DNA from: Clostridiales bacterium UBA7273
GTDB taxonomy: Bacteria > Bacillota > Clostridia > Oscillospirales > Oscillospiraceae
Assembly (NCBI GenBank): GCA_002472405.1
Contig: DKRV01000012.1
Coordinates: 14,422 to 28,035, forward strand
DNA: 13,614 nt
Reading direction: 5' to 3'
How positions within the stretch are numbered: the stretch's first letter is position 1; each line of letters starts with the position of its first letter. Below the pieces are notes generated by a model that was given only the letters and a program-made list of their open reading frames with translations, was not told the origin of the DNA and made no database searches. A program made the position numbers and the translations under genes. Below are positions 1-6,331 of the stretch, piece after piece.

Positions 1-78
1 TTCCCGAGTGGCCAAAGGGGACAGACTGTAAATCTGCTGGCAATGCCTTCGGTGGTTCGAATCCACCATCCCCCACCA
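1..78 (+). tRNA. tRNA-Tyr (GTA anticodon), 5' end cut by window edge
   Basis: The sequence reads as a class II tRNA. The anticodon GTA is at 28-30 in the loop CTGTAAA, closed by AGA/TCT. A long variable arm follows. The T arm has stem GGTGG/CCACC around TTCGAAT, ending at 67. The 3' acceptor strand ATCCCCC (68-74), discriminator A75 and an encoded CCA (76-78) complete the 3' end. The window starts at the two bases equivalent to tRNA positions 8-9, so only the seven-base 5' acceptor strand, expected to be GGGGGAT, is missing. GTA with a long variable arm is diagnostic for bacterial tRNA-Tyr. Confidence 0.95.
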
Positions 79-82
79 AAAT

Positions 83-186
83 CAAAAATCCTGTTGACGA
101 ATGTCAATGGGATTTTTAATTTTGTACTATTCATTCTTCATCATTAATTATTAATCATTCATTTCAGGATTTTTGTAATGAATAGT
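83..186. repeat. AT-rich inverted-repeat block upstream of four-helix-bundle gene
   Basis: Two nested perfect inverted repeats are visible. CAAAAATCCTG (83-93) pairs with CAGGATTTTTG (165-175), and ACTATTCATT (127-136) pairs with AATGAATAGT (177-186). The interior is low-complexity ATTCATT/ATTAATT sequence, and related GAATAATGAATAA follows to about 223. The left arm is shared with the tRNA terminator, so the block may have arisen by local duplication or be a degenerate MITE-like element. No transposase is present. Similar AT-rich repeats beside four-helix-bundle genes are my recollection from other gut bacteria, not shown here. Confidence 0.5.
84..125 (+). terminator. Intrinsic terminator after tRNA-Tyr
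   Basis: A 15-bp stem (84-98 with 103-117, two G-T wobbles) closes a GAAT loop and runs directly into TTTTTAATTTT. It begins six bases after the tRNA CCA end, so it probably ends the tRNA transcript. The stem is mostly A-T with a TTGAC/GTCAA top. Confidence 0.75.
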
Positions 187-223
187 GAATAATGAAGTCG
201 CTTTGCTGATGAATAATGAATAA

Positions 224-252
224 TTGCAATTATTCGGCGTTTCTGATATAAT
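224..252 (+). promoter_or_regulatory. Strong sigma-A promoter, extended -10, with palindrome over -35
   Basis: TTGCAA (224-229), a 17-bp spacer and a consensus TATAAT (247-252) preceded by an extended TGA (244-246) form a near-ideal sigma-A promoter. The -35 sits in the centre of a perfect 18-bp palindrome, GAATAATTGCAATTATTC (218-235), which could be an operator. Transcription would start near 258-260, essentially on the first codon of the following gene. Confidence 0.65.
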
Positions 253-257
253 CTAAC

Positions 258-623
258 ATGGTGATGCCTGTGAAAGACAACATTCTTATAGATAAGTCGA
301 TCGCCTTTGCTGCGAGGATAATAAAGCTTAATCAATACCTCGTTCAATCGAAGAAAGAGAGCGTTATATCAAAACAGATCGTTCGCTCCGGAACAAGCAT
401 CGGCGCTAACATAAACGAAGCCAACTACGGGCATAGCCGCGCAGATTTTATTTCAAAGCTCCACATTGCTTTAAAGGAGACGGCCGAGACCGAGTATTGG
501 CTCAGGCTCCTGCAAATGTCCGAATACATTAACGGCGAACTCAGCGCTTCTCTTCTGCAAGACTGTTTGGAGATCAAGCGCATTCTCGTAGCTTCCATCA
601 ACACCGCAAAATCAGCAGAATAG
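258..623 (+). CDS. Four helix bundle protein (S23 / 23S rRNA intervening-sequence protein family)
   Basis: A 121-aa, mostly helical protein of the four-helix-bundle (S23/IVP) family. Family features are the N-terminal DKSIAFAARIIKL helix, the central SGTSIGANINEA turn (about residues 45-56) and the following helix with KETAETEYWL. Members were first found inside 23S rRNA intervening sequences; Avd of diversity-generating retroelements has the same fold. Biochemical function is generally unknown, and no rRNA or reverse transcriptase is beside this copy. The ATG at 258 lies only six bases from the -10 box and has no ribosome binding site, so the mRNA is either leaderless or starts at GTG 261, ATG 264 or GTG 270. 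The DUF1810 gene follows after 17 bp and is probably co-transcribed. Confidence 0.85.
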   Translation: MVMPVKDNILIDKSIAFAARIIKLNQYLVQSKKESVISKQIVRSGTSIGANINEANYGHSRADFISKLHIALKETAETEYWLRLLQMSEYINGELSASLLQDCLEIKRILVASINTAKSAE

Positions 624-640
624 CCCCACGAGGTGAAACC

Positions 641-1060
641 ATGAACAACTCTCTTGACCGTTTTCTTGTAGCTCAGGAGCACTCTTACGACACCGCGCTG
701 CGCGAGATACGCTCGGGGCACAAGCGCAGCCACTGGATGTGGTACATCTTTCCGCAGATTGCCGGCCTCGGCATGAGCTACACGGCTCAGCTTTACGCGA
801 TAAAGGACATCGAAGAAGCGCGGCAGTACATCGCCCACCCCGTGCTCGGCGCGCGCCTTATTGAGATATCAAATGCGCTCCTCACCCTCGACTGCTCCGA
901 CGCGACAGCCGTCATGGGCTACCCGGATGATCTCAAGCTCAGATCATGCATGACGCTGTTTGCGCAGGTATCGGACGATCCAGTGTTCGACGCCGTTCTT
1001 GCAAAATTCTACGGTGGCAGGGCGGATGCTCGCACGCTTGAGCTGCTGTCTCTTACCTAA
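641..1060 (+). CDS. DUF1810 family protein
   Basis: A 139-aa soluble protein matching the DUF1810 family in length and sequence. It has the N-terminal LDRFLVAQEHSYDTALREI, the conserved HWMWYIFPQI around residues 31-40, GLGMS after it, and a C-terminal half with LRSCMTLF and a variant of the usual PVF...L.KF pattern. The biochemical role of the family is unknown. The start ATG has GAGGTG about 7 bases upstream. It lies 17 bp after the four-helix-bundle gene on the same strand and has no promoter of its own that I can see, so the two probably form an operon. No clear terminator follows the stop at 1060. Confidence 0.85.
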   Translation: MNNSLDRFLVAQEHSYDTALREIRSGHKRSHWMWYIFPQIAGLGMSYTAQLYAIKDIEEARQYIAHPVLGARLIEISNALLTLDCSDATAVMGYPDDLKLRSCMTLFAQVSDDPVFDAVLAKFYGGRADARTLELLSLT

Positions 1061-1100
1061 TGCGCACAAATTAACAGAAAATTTACATGTCTTTTTCTCA

Positions 1101-1140
1101 ATATCCGCGAATTGACTTTTGGTCGGTTGGCGGATATAGT
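1101..1140 (+). promoter_or_regulatory. Permease promoter with flanking inverted repeat (possible purine-responsive operator)
   Basis: TTGACT (1112-1117), a 17-bp spacer and TATAGT (1135-1140) form a good sigma-A promoter. A perfect inverted repeat, ATATCCGC (1101-1108) and GCGGATAT (1130-1137), surrounds it: the left arm ends just before the -35 and the right arm overlaps the -10. Since transcription would begin near 1147, the repeat would act as DNA, i.e. as an operator. Two inverted half-sites at this spacing recall Gram-positive PurR boxes, but the CCGCGAA/CCGCCAA cores differ from the PurBox CCGAAC, so the regulator is not identified. Confidence 0.5.
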
Positions 1141-1157
1141 TTTATCTGTTGTTTTTC

Positions 1158-1189
1158 GGGACTGAGCAGCCCTGCGCTGCCTCGGCCCC
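1158..1189 (+). other. GC-rich leader hairpin before permease gene
   Basis: In the 5' leader, GGG (1158-1160) and GAGCAGC (1164-1170) can pair with GCTGC-TC (1176-1183, one bulge) and CCC, closing a CCTGC loop. AAAATTTTG follows, not a clean T-run, so it is at best a weak attenuator. I saw no purine-riboswitch core sequences here. Confidence 0.3.
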
Positions 1190-1224
1190 AAAATTTTGTT
1201 CTGAAAGACAAAAAGGAGCGCAAA

Positions 1225-2646
1225 ATGGAAAAGATCTTCAAGCTGAAGGAAAACGGCACCACCGCGCGCACAGAGATAGTCGCCGGTCTTACCACCTTCA
1301 TGACAATGGCTTATATCATTGCCCTCAACCCCAACCTGCTGACCAACTTCGCGACCGGCACTCCGCTGTGGAATGCGGTCTTCATGGCAACCTGCATAGC
1401 CTCCGCCATCGGCATGCTCGTCATGGCCTTCGCCGCGAACAAGCCCTTCGCAATGGCTCCCGGCATGGGACTGAACAGCTTCTTCGCCGTCGTCGTTGCA
1501 AACATCGCAACGTTCACCGGCCTGAGCTACGAGGAAGCCTTCCCTGCCGCAATGTGCATCATCCTCGTCGAGGGCGTTTTCTTCGTCATCCTCACGCTTT
1601 TCTCCATCCGCGAGAAGATCGTTGAGGCCATTCCCTTCGGCATCCGCATCGGCATCACCCCGGCCATCGGCCTTATGCTGCTCAACGTCGGCTTCGGCTC
1701 GAACGCCGGCCTTTACAGTGAAAAGGGCGGCCCGTTCTACGTTCTGTCCACCTTCTTCGGAAGCCTCACCCCATCGGTTGCACGCGACACCGTCGGCAGC
1801 GCGTATCCGCAGCTGGTGCTCTACGTCGTCACCATGCTCGTCGGCGTATTCGCCATCGTCGTCCTCAGCCACCACAAGGTCAAGGCATCCGTCATTCTCG
1901 GCATGCTCATCTCCTGCATCGTTTACTGGGGCGGCAGCTTCATTTTCCTGGACACCAATCCGTTTGCATCCCTTGCCACCGCATCCTTTGTCCCCCCTCT
2001 CGGCGATATGCTCGACACCACTTTCTTCAAGTTTGACTTCGAGACCTTCATAAGCATCGGCTGGTTCACCGCCGTTGCCCTTATCATAACCTTCTGCATG
2101 ATCGACATGTTCGACACCATCGGCACCCTCGTCGGCACCGCCGCACGCGCAAACATGCTCGATAAGGACGGCAAGATGCCCAAGATGAAGGAAGCCCTGC
2201 TGGCCGACGCCGTCGGCACCGTTGCAGGCGCATGCACCGGCACCTCCACCGTCACGACCTTCATCGAGTCCGGCTCCGGCGTCGAGGCCGGCGGCCGCAC
2301 CGGTCTTACCGCGCTGACCACAGCGGTCATGTTCCTGCTGTGCATGTTCATCGCACCTATCGCAGCTCTCATCCCGGCTCCGGCAACGAGCGCCGCACTT
2401 ATCTATGTCGGCATCCTCATGCTCAGCGGCCTCAAGAACGTCGATTGGGACGATATCCTTCAGGTCATCCCCGTTGCGCTTATGCTCATCTTCATGCCAA
2501 TCACCGGCTCGATCGGCCACGGCATCGGCATGGCGCTGATCTCCTACTCCGTCGTTGCCGCGTTCACCGGCAAGGCAAAGGAGGTCTCGATCCTGACCTA
2601 TGTGCTTTCGGCACTGTTCCTCGCAAAGTTCTTCATCATAGTTTGA
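1225..2646 (+). CDS. NCS2-family purine permease, AzgA/PbuG type (adenine/guanine/hypoxanthine)
   Basis: A 473-aa polytopic membrane protein that should import purine bases by proton symport across the cytoplasmic membrane. AzgA-branch hallmarks are EIVAGLTTFMTMAYII in TM1 (residues 17-32), FAMAPGMGLNSFF (75-87), DMFDTIGTLVG (294-304) and the GTSTVTTFIESGSG stretch ending in GGRTG (339-360). Length fits the family. The start is ATG 1225 because AAGGAG sits 6-7 bases upstream; an upstream in-frame ATG at 1087 lies before the predicted promoter and adds non-homologous sequence. Codons are strongly biased toward C-ending forms, suggesting high expression. Substrate (hypoxanthine/guanine as in PbuG, or adenine) cannot be told from sequence. 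A strong terminator follows. Confidence 0.93.
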   Translation: MEKIFKLKENGTTARTEIVAGLTTFMTMAYIIALNPNLLTNFATGTPLWNAVFMATCIASAIGMLVMAFAANKPFAMAPGMGLNSFFAVVVANIATFTGLSYEEAFPAAMCIILVEGVFFVILTLFSIREKIVEAIPFGIRIGITPAIGLMLLNVGFGSNAGLYSEKGGPFYVLSTFFGSLTPSVARDTVGSAYPQLVLYVVTMLVGVFAIVVLSHHKVKASVILGMLISCIVYWGGSFIFLDTNPFASLATASFVPPLGDMLDTTFFKFDFETFISIGWFTAVALIITFCMIDMFDTIGTLVGTAARANMLDKDGKMPKMKEALLADAVGTVAGACTGTSTVTTFIESGSGVEAGGRTGLTALTTAVMFLLCMFIAPIAALIPAPATSAALIYVGILMLSGLKNVDWDDILQVIPVALMLIFMPITGSIGHGIGMALISYSVVAAFTGKAKEVSILTYVLSALFLAKFFIIV

Positions 2647-2653
2647 TACCTAT

Positions 2654-2863
2654 TCAGCTTACCGGCGTTCCGAAAGGGCGCCGGTAATTTATTACCCTGC
2701 TGCCGACAAGGCCGGCCCTTTCATATCGGTCAAGCTCCGAAAACAGCGCATCAAAGCAGTCCGAGCAGACATATTCGCCCTCCCACGAGAAGATCTCGTC
2801 GCCGTTTTCAAACATCAGGCGGCATTGCGCGCAATACGCTCTGTATTTATTTCTGTTATTCAA
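2654..2863 (-). CDS. Small CxxC-CxxC hypothetical protein (possible zinc-binding)
   Basis: A 69-aa protein in the chosen frame with two CxxC pairs, CAQC and CSDC, about 20 residues apart, separated by GDEIFSWEGEYV. This spacing suggests a single zinc ribbon or half-LIM-like module; I do not recognise a named family. The frame is open further to a TTG at 2881, but that codon has no ribosome binding site. A TTG at 2861-2863 has GGAG 8 bases upstream and is chosen here; the true start is uncertain. It converges on the permease gene and is divergent from gdhA, with a 350-bp region between. Whether it is translated is not certain. Confidence 0.5.
   Translation of the reverse strand: MNNRNKYRAYCAQCRLMFENGDEIFSWEGEYVCSDCFDALFSELDRYERAGLVGSRVINYRRPFGTPVS
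2659..2694 (+). terminator. Intrinsic terminator of the permease gene
   Basis: A perfect 9-bp stem, TTACCGGCG (2659-2667) with CGCCGGTAA (2679-2687), is followed by TTTATTA. It begins 12 bases after the permease stop. It lies inside the last codons of the convergent small gene on the minus strand, so the two 3' ends overlap. Confidence 0.75.
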
Positions 2864-3213
2864 GCACACATCTCCAAACAAGATATTTTATGCAATTGCA
2901 TTATCTATTTTGGATATTACTCGCTTTTGCATAACTTGTCAAGTATTTTCCTTTTCGCCGGCGAAAAAATTTTCCGGCACTGTGTTAATTCAATATCAAT
3001 ATTGTCGCTGTTCATGTGCAATTGCGTTGTATAATTGGGTCATTTACTTTCATTCCGCTTCTTTTTTGGTGCAATATGACGGTTTTTAACACTGCATTTT
3101 TATAACATCTCACAATTGTATCTTGCGCCGACAAGTAATAGAATTTGAAAAGTGGGGAATGTGTTTCCTCAGATGATTAGTTTTCAATTTTTTCAATAGG
3201 AGAGAAAAAAGCA
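2864..3213. promoter_or_regulatory. Intergenic region: gdhA upstream region with palindromes
   Basis: This stretch is AT-rich and has no convincing gene. It holds a perfect 12-bp palindrome ATGCAATTGCAT (2890-2901), a second copy of its core TGCAATTGC (3017-3025) and a 16-bp perfect palindrome TTTTCGCCGGCGAAAA (2952-2967). A consensus -10 TATAAT (3030-3035) lies just after the second core copy; no good -35 is at 16-18 bp. If this is the gdhA promoter, the leader is about 170 nt. The gdhA ribosome binding site AGGAG is at 3198-3202. Confidence 0.5.
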
Positions 3214-4563
3214 ATGATTACAAACGAGTATCTTAAGAGAGTATATGACTCCGTCGAAAAGCGCGATCCCGACCAGCCCGAGTTTCTTCAGGCAGTCCGC
3301 GAGGTATTTGAGAGCCTGCAGCTCGTCGTTGACAAGCACCCCGAGTGGGAGAAGGCAAGCCTCATCGAGCGCTTTGTAGAGCCCGAGCGCGTCATCACCT
3401 TCCGCGTTCCCTGGGTTGACGACAACGGCAAGGTCCAGGTCAACCGCGGCTACCGCGTTCAGTTCAACTCCGCTATCGGACCTTACAAGGGCGGCCTGCG
3501 CTTCCATCCCTCCGTCAACCTCTCCGTTATCAAGTTCCTCGGCTTCGAGCAGATCCTCAAGAACTCCCTGACCACTCTGCCCATGGGCGGCGGCAAGGGC
3601 GGCTCCGACTTTGACCCGAAGGGCAAGTCCGATGCAGAAGTTATGCGTTTCTGCCAGAGCTTCATGACCGAGCTGTACCGTCACATCGGCCAGTTCACCG
3701 ACACTCCCGCAGGCGACATCGGCGTCGGCGCACGCGAAGTTGCTTACATGTTCGGCCAGTACAAGAAGATCGTCGACCGCTTCGAGGGCGGCGTCATCAC
3801 CGGCAAGGGCCTGACCTTCGGCGGCTCCCTGGCTCGAACCCAGGCTACCGGCTACGGTCTGTGCTACTACGCATCAGAGGCACTCAGCCACCTTGCAAAC
3901 ACCTCCTTCGAGGGCAAGAAGGTCATCGTTTCCGGCGCTGGCAACGTTGCTCAGTACGCAGCTGAGAAGTGCACCCAGCTCGGCGGCACCGTTATCGCAA
4001 TGTGCGACTCCAACGGCTACATCTACGATCCCGACGGCGTTGACATCAAGAAGGTCATGGATATCAAGCAGAAGCGCCGCGCACGCATCAGCGTTTACGC
4101 AGACGAAGTTCCCGGCTCCGAGTACCACGAAGGCCGCAAGGGCATCTGGACCCTCAAGTGCGACATTGCAATGCCTTGCGCATCCCAGAACGAGATGGAC
4201 GCTGACGACGTACAGCACCTTATCGACAACGGCTGCATGGCAGTATTCGAAGGCGCAAATATGCCTCTTACCCCGGAAGCAATCGAGAAGGTTCTCGGCA
4301 ACGGCCTGCTCTACAGCCCCGGCAAGGCATCCAACGCCGGCGGCGTTGCAACTTCCGGCCTCGAAATGAGCCAGAACTCCATCCGCATGAGCTGGAGCTT
4401 CGACGAAGTTGACGAGAAGCTGCATGGCATCATGAAGAACATCTTCAAGGCTTGCTACGACGCATCCGTCGAGTGCGGCCAGCCCGGCAACCTCATGCTC
4501 GGCGCAAACGTTGCAGGCTTCCTGAAGGTTGCTGACGCAATGATGGCTCAGGGCGTTGTCTGA
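3214..4563 (+). CDS. gdhA: NADP-specific glutamate dehydrogenase
   Basis: A 449-aa cytosolic enzyme of the hexameric class I family. It interconverts 2-oxoglutarate plus ammonium and L-glutamate, and is a main route of nitrogen assimilation in gut Clostridia. The N-terminal substrate domain has GGLRFHPSVN (93-102) and PMGGGKGGSDFDP (123-135) with the catalytic lysine K128. PAGDIGVGAREV follows with catalytic D168. The dinucleotide fold has GAGNVAQ (241-247) and then CDSNG (264-268); an Asp-Ser at this point resembles NADP-dependent members such as E. coli GdhA rather than the NAD-linked clostridial enzyme, so NADP preference is inferred. Length matches the family. AGGAGAG lies about 11 bases before the ATG. 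Codon use is very biased, as expected for an abundant protein. A strong terminator follows. Confidence 0.97.
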   Translation: MITNEYLKRVYDSVEKRDPDQPEFLQAVREVFESLQLVVDKHPEWEKASLIERFVEPERVITFRVPWVDDNGKVQVNRGYRVQFNSAIGPYKGGLRFHPSVNLSVIKFLGFEQILKNSLTTLPMGGGKGGSDFDPKGKSDAEVMRFCQSFMTELYRHIGQFTDTPAGDIGVGAREVAYMFGQYKKIVDRFEGGVITGKGLTFGGSLARTQATGYGLCYYASEALSHLANTSFEGKKVIVSGAGNVAQYAAEKCTQLGGTVIAMCDSNGYIYDPDGVDIKKVMDIKQKRRARISVYADEVPGSEYHEGRKGIWTLKCDIAMPCASQNEMDADDVQHLIDNGCMAVFEGANMPLTPEAIEKVLGNGLLYSPGKASNAGGVATSGLEMSQNSIRMSWSFDEVDEKLHGIMKNIFKACYDASVECGQPGNLMLGANVAGFLKVADAMMAQGVV

Positions 4564-4585
4564 TCCCTTAAAACTAAAAACCAAC

Positions 4586-4620
4586 AAAACGAGCGTACCG
4601 TCCGGTACGCTCGTTTTTTT
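4586..4620 (+). terminator. Strong terminator, shared by gdhA and the convergent phage operon
   Basis: A perfect 14-bp stem (4586-4599 with 4604-4617) closes a GTCC loop and continues into a T-run. On the minus strand the same hairpin is followed by TTTTG, so it can also stop transcripts coming from the phage-like operon, whose last stop codon is at 4638. Confidence 0.9.
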
Positions 4621-4637
4621 CTTTATTCAAATTGCAT

Positions 4638-4811
4638 TCAAATTACGCTGCCGTTTACTGTGACGGTGCCTTCAATGATGATCTCGCCGCTGTTTTTTAT
4701 GCAGATCCGCGCAGCGGCGGTCTCAAGATTTATATCCCCGGCGGCGTTCACGCTTATATCGGGCAGAGTGCCGGTCGGCTCTGCCTTTCTTTTAATTTCC
4801 GATAACCACAT
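4638..4811 (-). CDS. Small beta-helical tail-spike-like protein
   Basis: A 57-aa protein starting MWLSEIKRK. After about 20 residues it becomes a run of short alternating beta segments (DISVNAAGDINLE, ARICIKNSGEIIIEG, TVTVNGSVI). This resembles the C-terminal beta-helix of phage baseplate spike proteins (gpV / Mu gp45 type), where repeats like G-D-I-x-I occur. The OB-fold domain of full spikes is missing, so it would be a minimal tip. GGAGG lies 7 bases before the ATG, and it starts 2 bp after the hub gene stop. It is the last gene of the operon, right before the terminator shared with gdhA. The function is inferred from pattern and position only. Confidence 0.6.
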   Translation of the reverse strand: MWLSEIKRKAEPTGTLPDISVNAAGDINLETAAARICIKNSGEIIIEGTVTVNGSVI

Positions 4812-4813
4812 GC

Positions 4814-5746
4814 TCACACCTCCAGCGTCACTATCGTCCCGGCGCTCAAGGAATCTGCCCAGCAGTGCGAGGAAATGACCGTGAACGTTCCGCTCACGCC
4901 GAGCTTTGCCGCCGTAAGCTGCACTCTGTCGCCCGGAAAGCAGGCAAACTGCTTTGTGAGCGTTAATTTCGCGCACTTTTTGCCGCGCTTTGATTCGGCT
5001 ATCTGATATTCGGCGGTATACCTTGCCGCGTCGGCGCCGGTCGTTTTCGGAACCGTCATTTCCCTGTGGCACTTGCCGCCGAAGGCCGTAAAGCTTTCGT
5101 TTGAAACGGTGTAGCTTGCGCCCGTCACCCGGTTTCGGATGCTTATATCCGATATTATGCCGTAGTGCTCGTCGCACAGCGACACGCTCGCTGCGTCCTT
5201 TGACGCATCCACCGTTATCGTCGAGCCTGTACGACCGTTGAGAACAAGCGTTCCGCTTTTCGTGAAATACGGCGTGGTACCCCACGCATAGCGGCAAAAG
5301 CGCTTTAGCGCGCTCCACGCGCTCTCGCCCGTGCGCACGCTGAATGAATTGAGCGTTTTTGCGCTGCCGGATACGACGCTGCTTATGCCGAACGCACGCG
5401 CAAAGGCGCTCACGGCCGCCGAGTTGCTGAGCTGAGCATATTCCTGCGCCGGAAGCTCGTTATCCAACAGCAGCGCCGCGTCCGATCGGCCCGAGAGCGT
5501 AACGACCGAGCCTTTCTCGTCGATGCTTATGCTGTATTCGTCGATTATTCCCTTGAATACGACGGCGTTGTTGTGCACCGCCCGGAAGCGGCAGGCGCTT
5601 TGCAGCTTTGGAAGCTGCGCGCTGTAGTAAATGAAGCTCACCTCAAACCAGTCGCACGGCTCGCCCATGCCGTGGCAGACGTCCCATGACAGGAACTCCG
5701 GCAGCAGCGTGAGCGCGCCGTTTTTGTCGATCAAATATCCTTTCAT
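4814..5746 (-). CDS. Baseplate hub / late-control-like tail protein (XkdQ, gpD, Mu gp44 class)
   Basis: A 310-aa protein with the make-up of phage tail hub proteins. An N-terminal beta-rich part includes GEPCDWFEVSFIY and VVFKGIIDEYSISIDEKG (defining a transformed coordinate-like domain). A helical stretch follows with SAVSAFARAFG and SAWSALKRFCRYAWGTTPYF. The C-terminal barrels end in FPGDRVQLTAAKLGVSGTFTVISS, typical of XkdQ-like hubs. Such proteins form the trimeric ring joining the tail tube to the spike. It follows the LysM gene after 4 bp (AAGGTG upstream) and precedes the small spike gene, the order seen in PBSX-like tails. The family assignment is firm in class but not to a named gene. 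Confidence 0.75.
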   Translation of the reverse strand: MKGYLIDKNGALTLLPEFLSWDVCHGMGEPCDWFEVSFIYYSAQLPKLQSACRFRAVHNNAVVFKGIIDEYSISIDEKGSVVTLSGRSDAALLLDNELPAQEYAQLSNSAAVSAFARAFGISSVVSGSAKTLNSFSVRTGESAWSALKRFCRYAWGTTPYFTKSGTLVLNGRTGSTITVDASKDAASVSLCDEHYGIISDISIRNRVTGASYTVSNESFTAFGGKCHREMTVPKTTGADAARYTAEYQIAESKRGKKCAKLTLTKQFACFPGDRVQLTAAKLGVSGTFTVISSHCWADSLSAGTIVTLEV

Positions 5747-5750
5747 CGCA

Positions 5751-6320
5751 TCACCTTATCCTTATGAGTCTGCCGTAGGCTATGACGGCATCGGGGTTTG
5801 TTATATCCGGGTTAAGCTCCGACAGGACGGAAAGCGCAACGCCCTTTTTCTGCGATATCACGCGCAGAGTGTCGTTTTCGACAGCGCTGTAATAGCGCAC
5901 GCGGTCGATCTCCGCTGCCGGGTTGCCGTAGTCGGTGTCGTCGATCGCCTCCTGAGCATCCTCGAACGCGCTGCCGATGTATTCCCAGAACTCAAAGCTG
6001 TAGCTTATATAGTCCTCCTTCGGCTCCTGCTTGAGGCTGAGCTTTGCAAAATACGCGCGCATCGTCGGCCACACGGGGTGCACGAGCTTGCCGCCCTTGT
6101 TTTCCTCGAAAAGCGCGGCAAGCCGGCGAAAGTTTTCGTATGCCTTCGGGCCGACGAACTCGCCCTCGCCGCGGATTATTTTATTCTGAAGCCCGAGATT
6201 TTGCACTACATAGCCGGAAAACGGCAGCTTGTAGCTGTGCAGCGTGCGGCGGTATTCGACCTCGAACACGCGAGGATTGTTAGGCCACACGAAATCCCGA
6301 TATTGCATTGGTGCAAGCAT
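5751..6320 (-). CDS. Tail protein with C-terminal LysM domain (DNA-circularisation N-terminal-like / XkdP-like)
   Basis: A 189-aa protein. The N-terminal 120 residues (YRDFVWPNNPRVFEVEYRR, GEGEFVGPKAYENFRRL, HPVWPTMRAYF) resemble tail proteins annotated as DNA-circularisation N-terminal (Mu gp43-like). Residues 143-189 are a LysM module (YYSAVENDTLRVISQKKG, LSELNPDI, YGRLIRI). In PBSX-type tails the LysM protein sits between the tape measure and the hub and connects tail to hub. Here it directly precedes the hub gene. GGAGGG is 6 bases before ATG 6320; a second ATG at codon 5 is possible. No signal peptide is seen, so the LysM domain is probably structural within the particle, not a secreted cell-wall enzyme. 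Confidence 0.75.
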   Translation of the reverse strand: MLAPMQYRDFVWPNNPRVFEVEYRRTLHSYKLPFSGYVVQNLGLQNKIIRGEGEFVGPKAYENFRRLAALFEENKGGKLVHPVWPTMRAYFAKLSLKQEPKEDYISYSFEFWEYIGSAFEDAQEAIDDTDYGNPAAEIDRVRYYSAVENDTLRVISQKKGVALSVLSELNPDITNPDAVIAYGRLIRIR

Positions 6321-6331
6321 TCTTTTCCCTC

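Noticed and set aside
258..623. Diversity-generating retroelement, because Avd shares the four-helix-bundle fold
   Set aside because: No reverse transcriptase, template repeat or variable repeat is visible in the window.
1061..1224. Purine riboswitch before the permease gene
   Set aside because: The conserved loop sequences of the purine aptamer are not present; the inverted repeat spans the promoter and is better explained as DNA.
1057..2520. 487-aa open frame on the minus strand across the permease gene
   Set aside because: It is the antisense of a strongly codon-biased gene; the translation is low-complexity Asp/Glu/Gly/Cys-rich and has no ribosome binding site.
3874..4587. 237-aa minus-strand frame over gdhA
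   Set aside because: Antisense shadow of a highly biased gene; the gdhA frame has all catalytic motifs.
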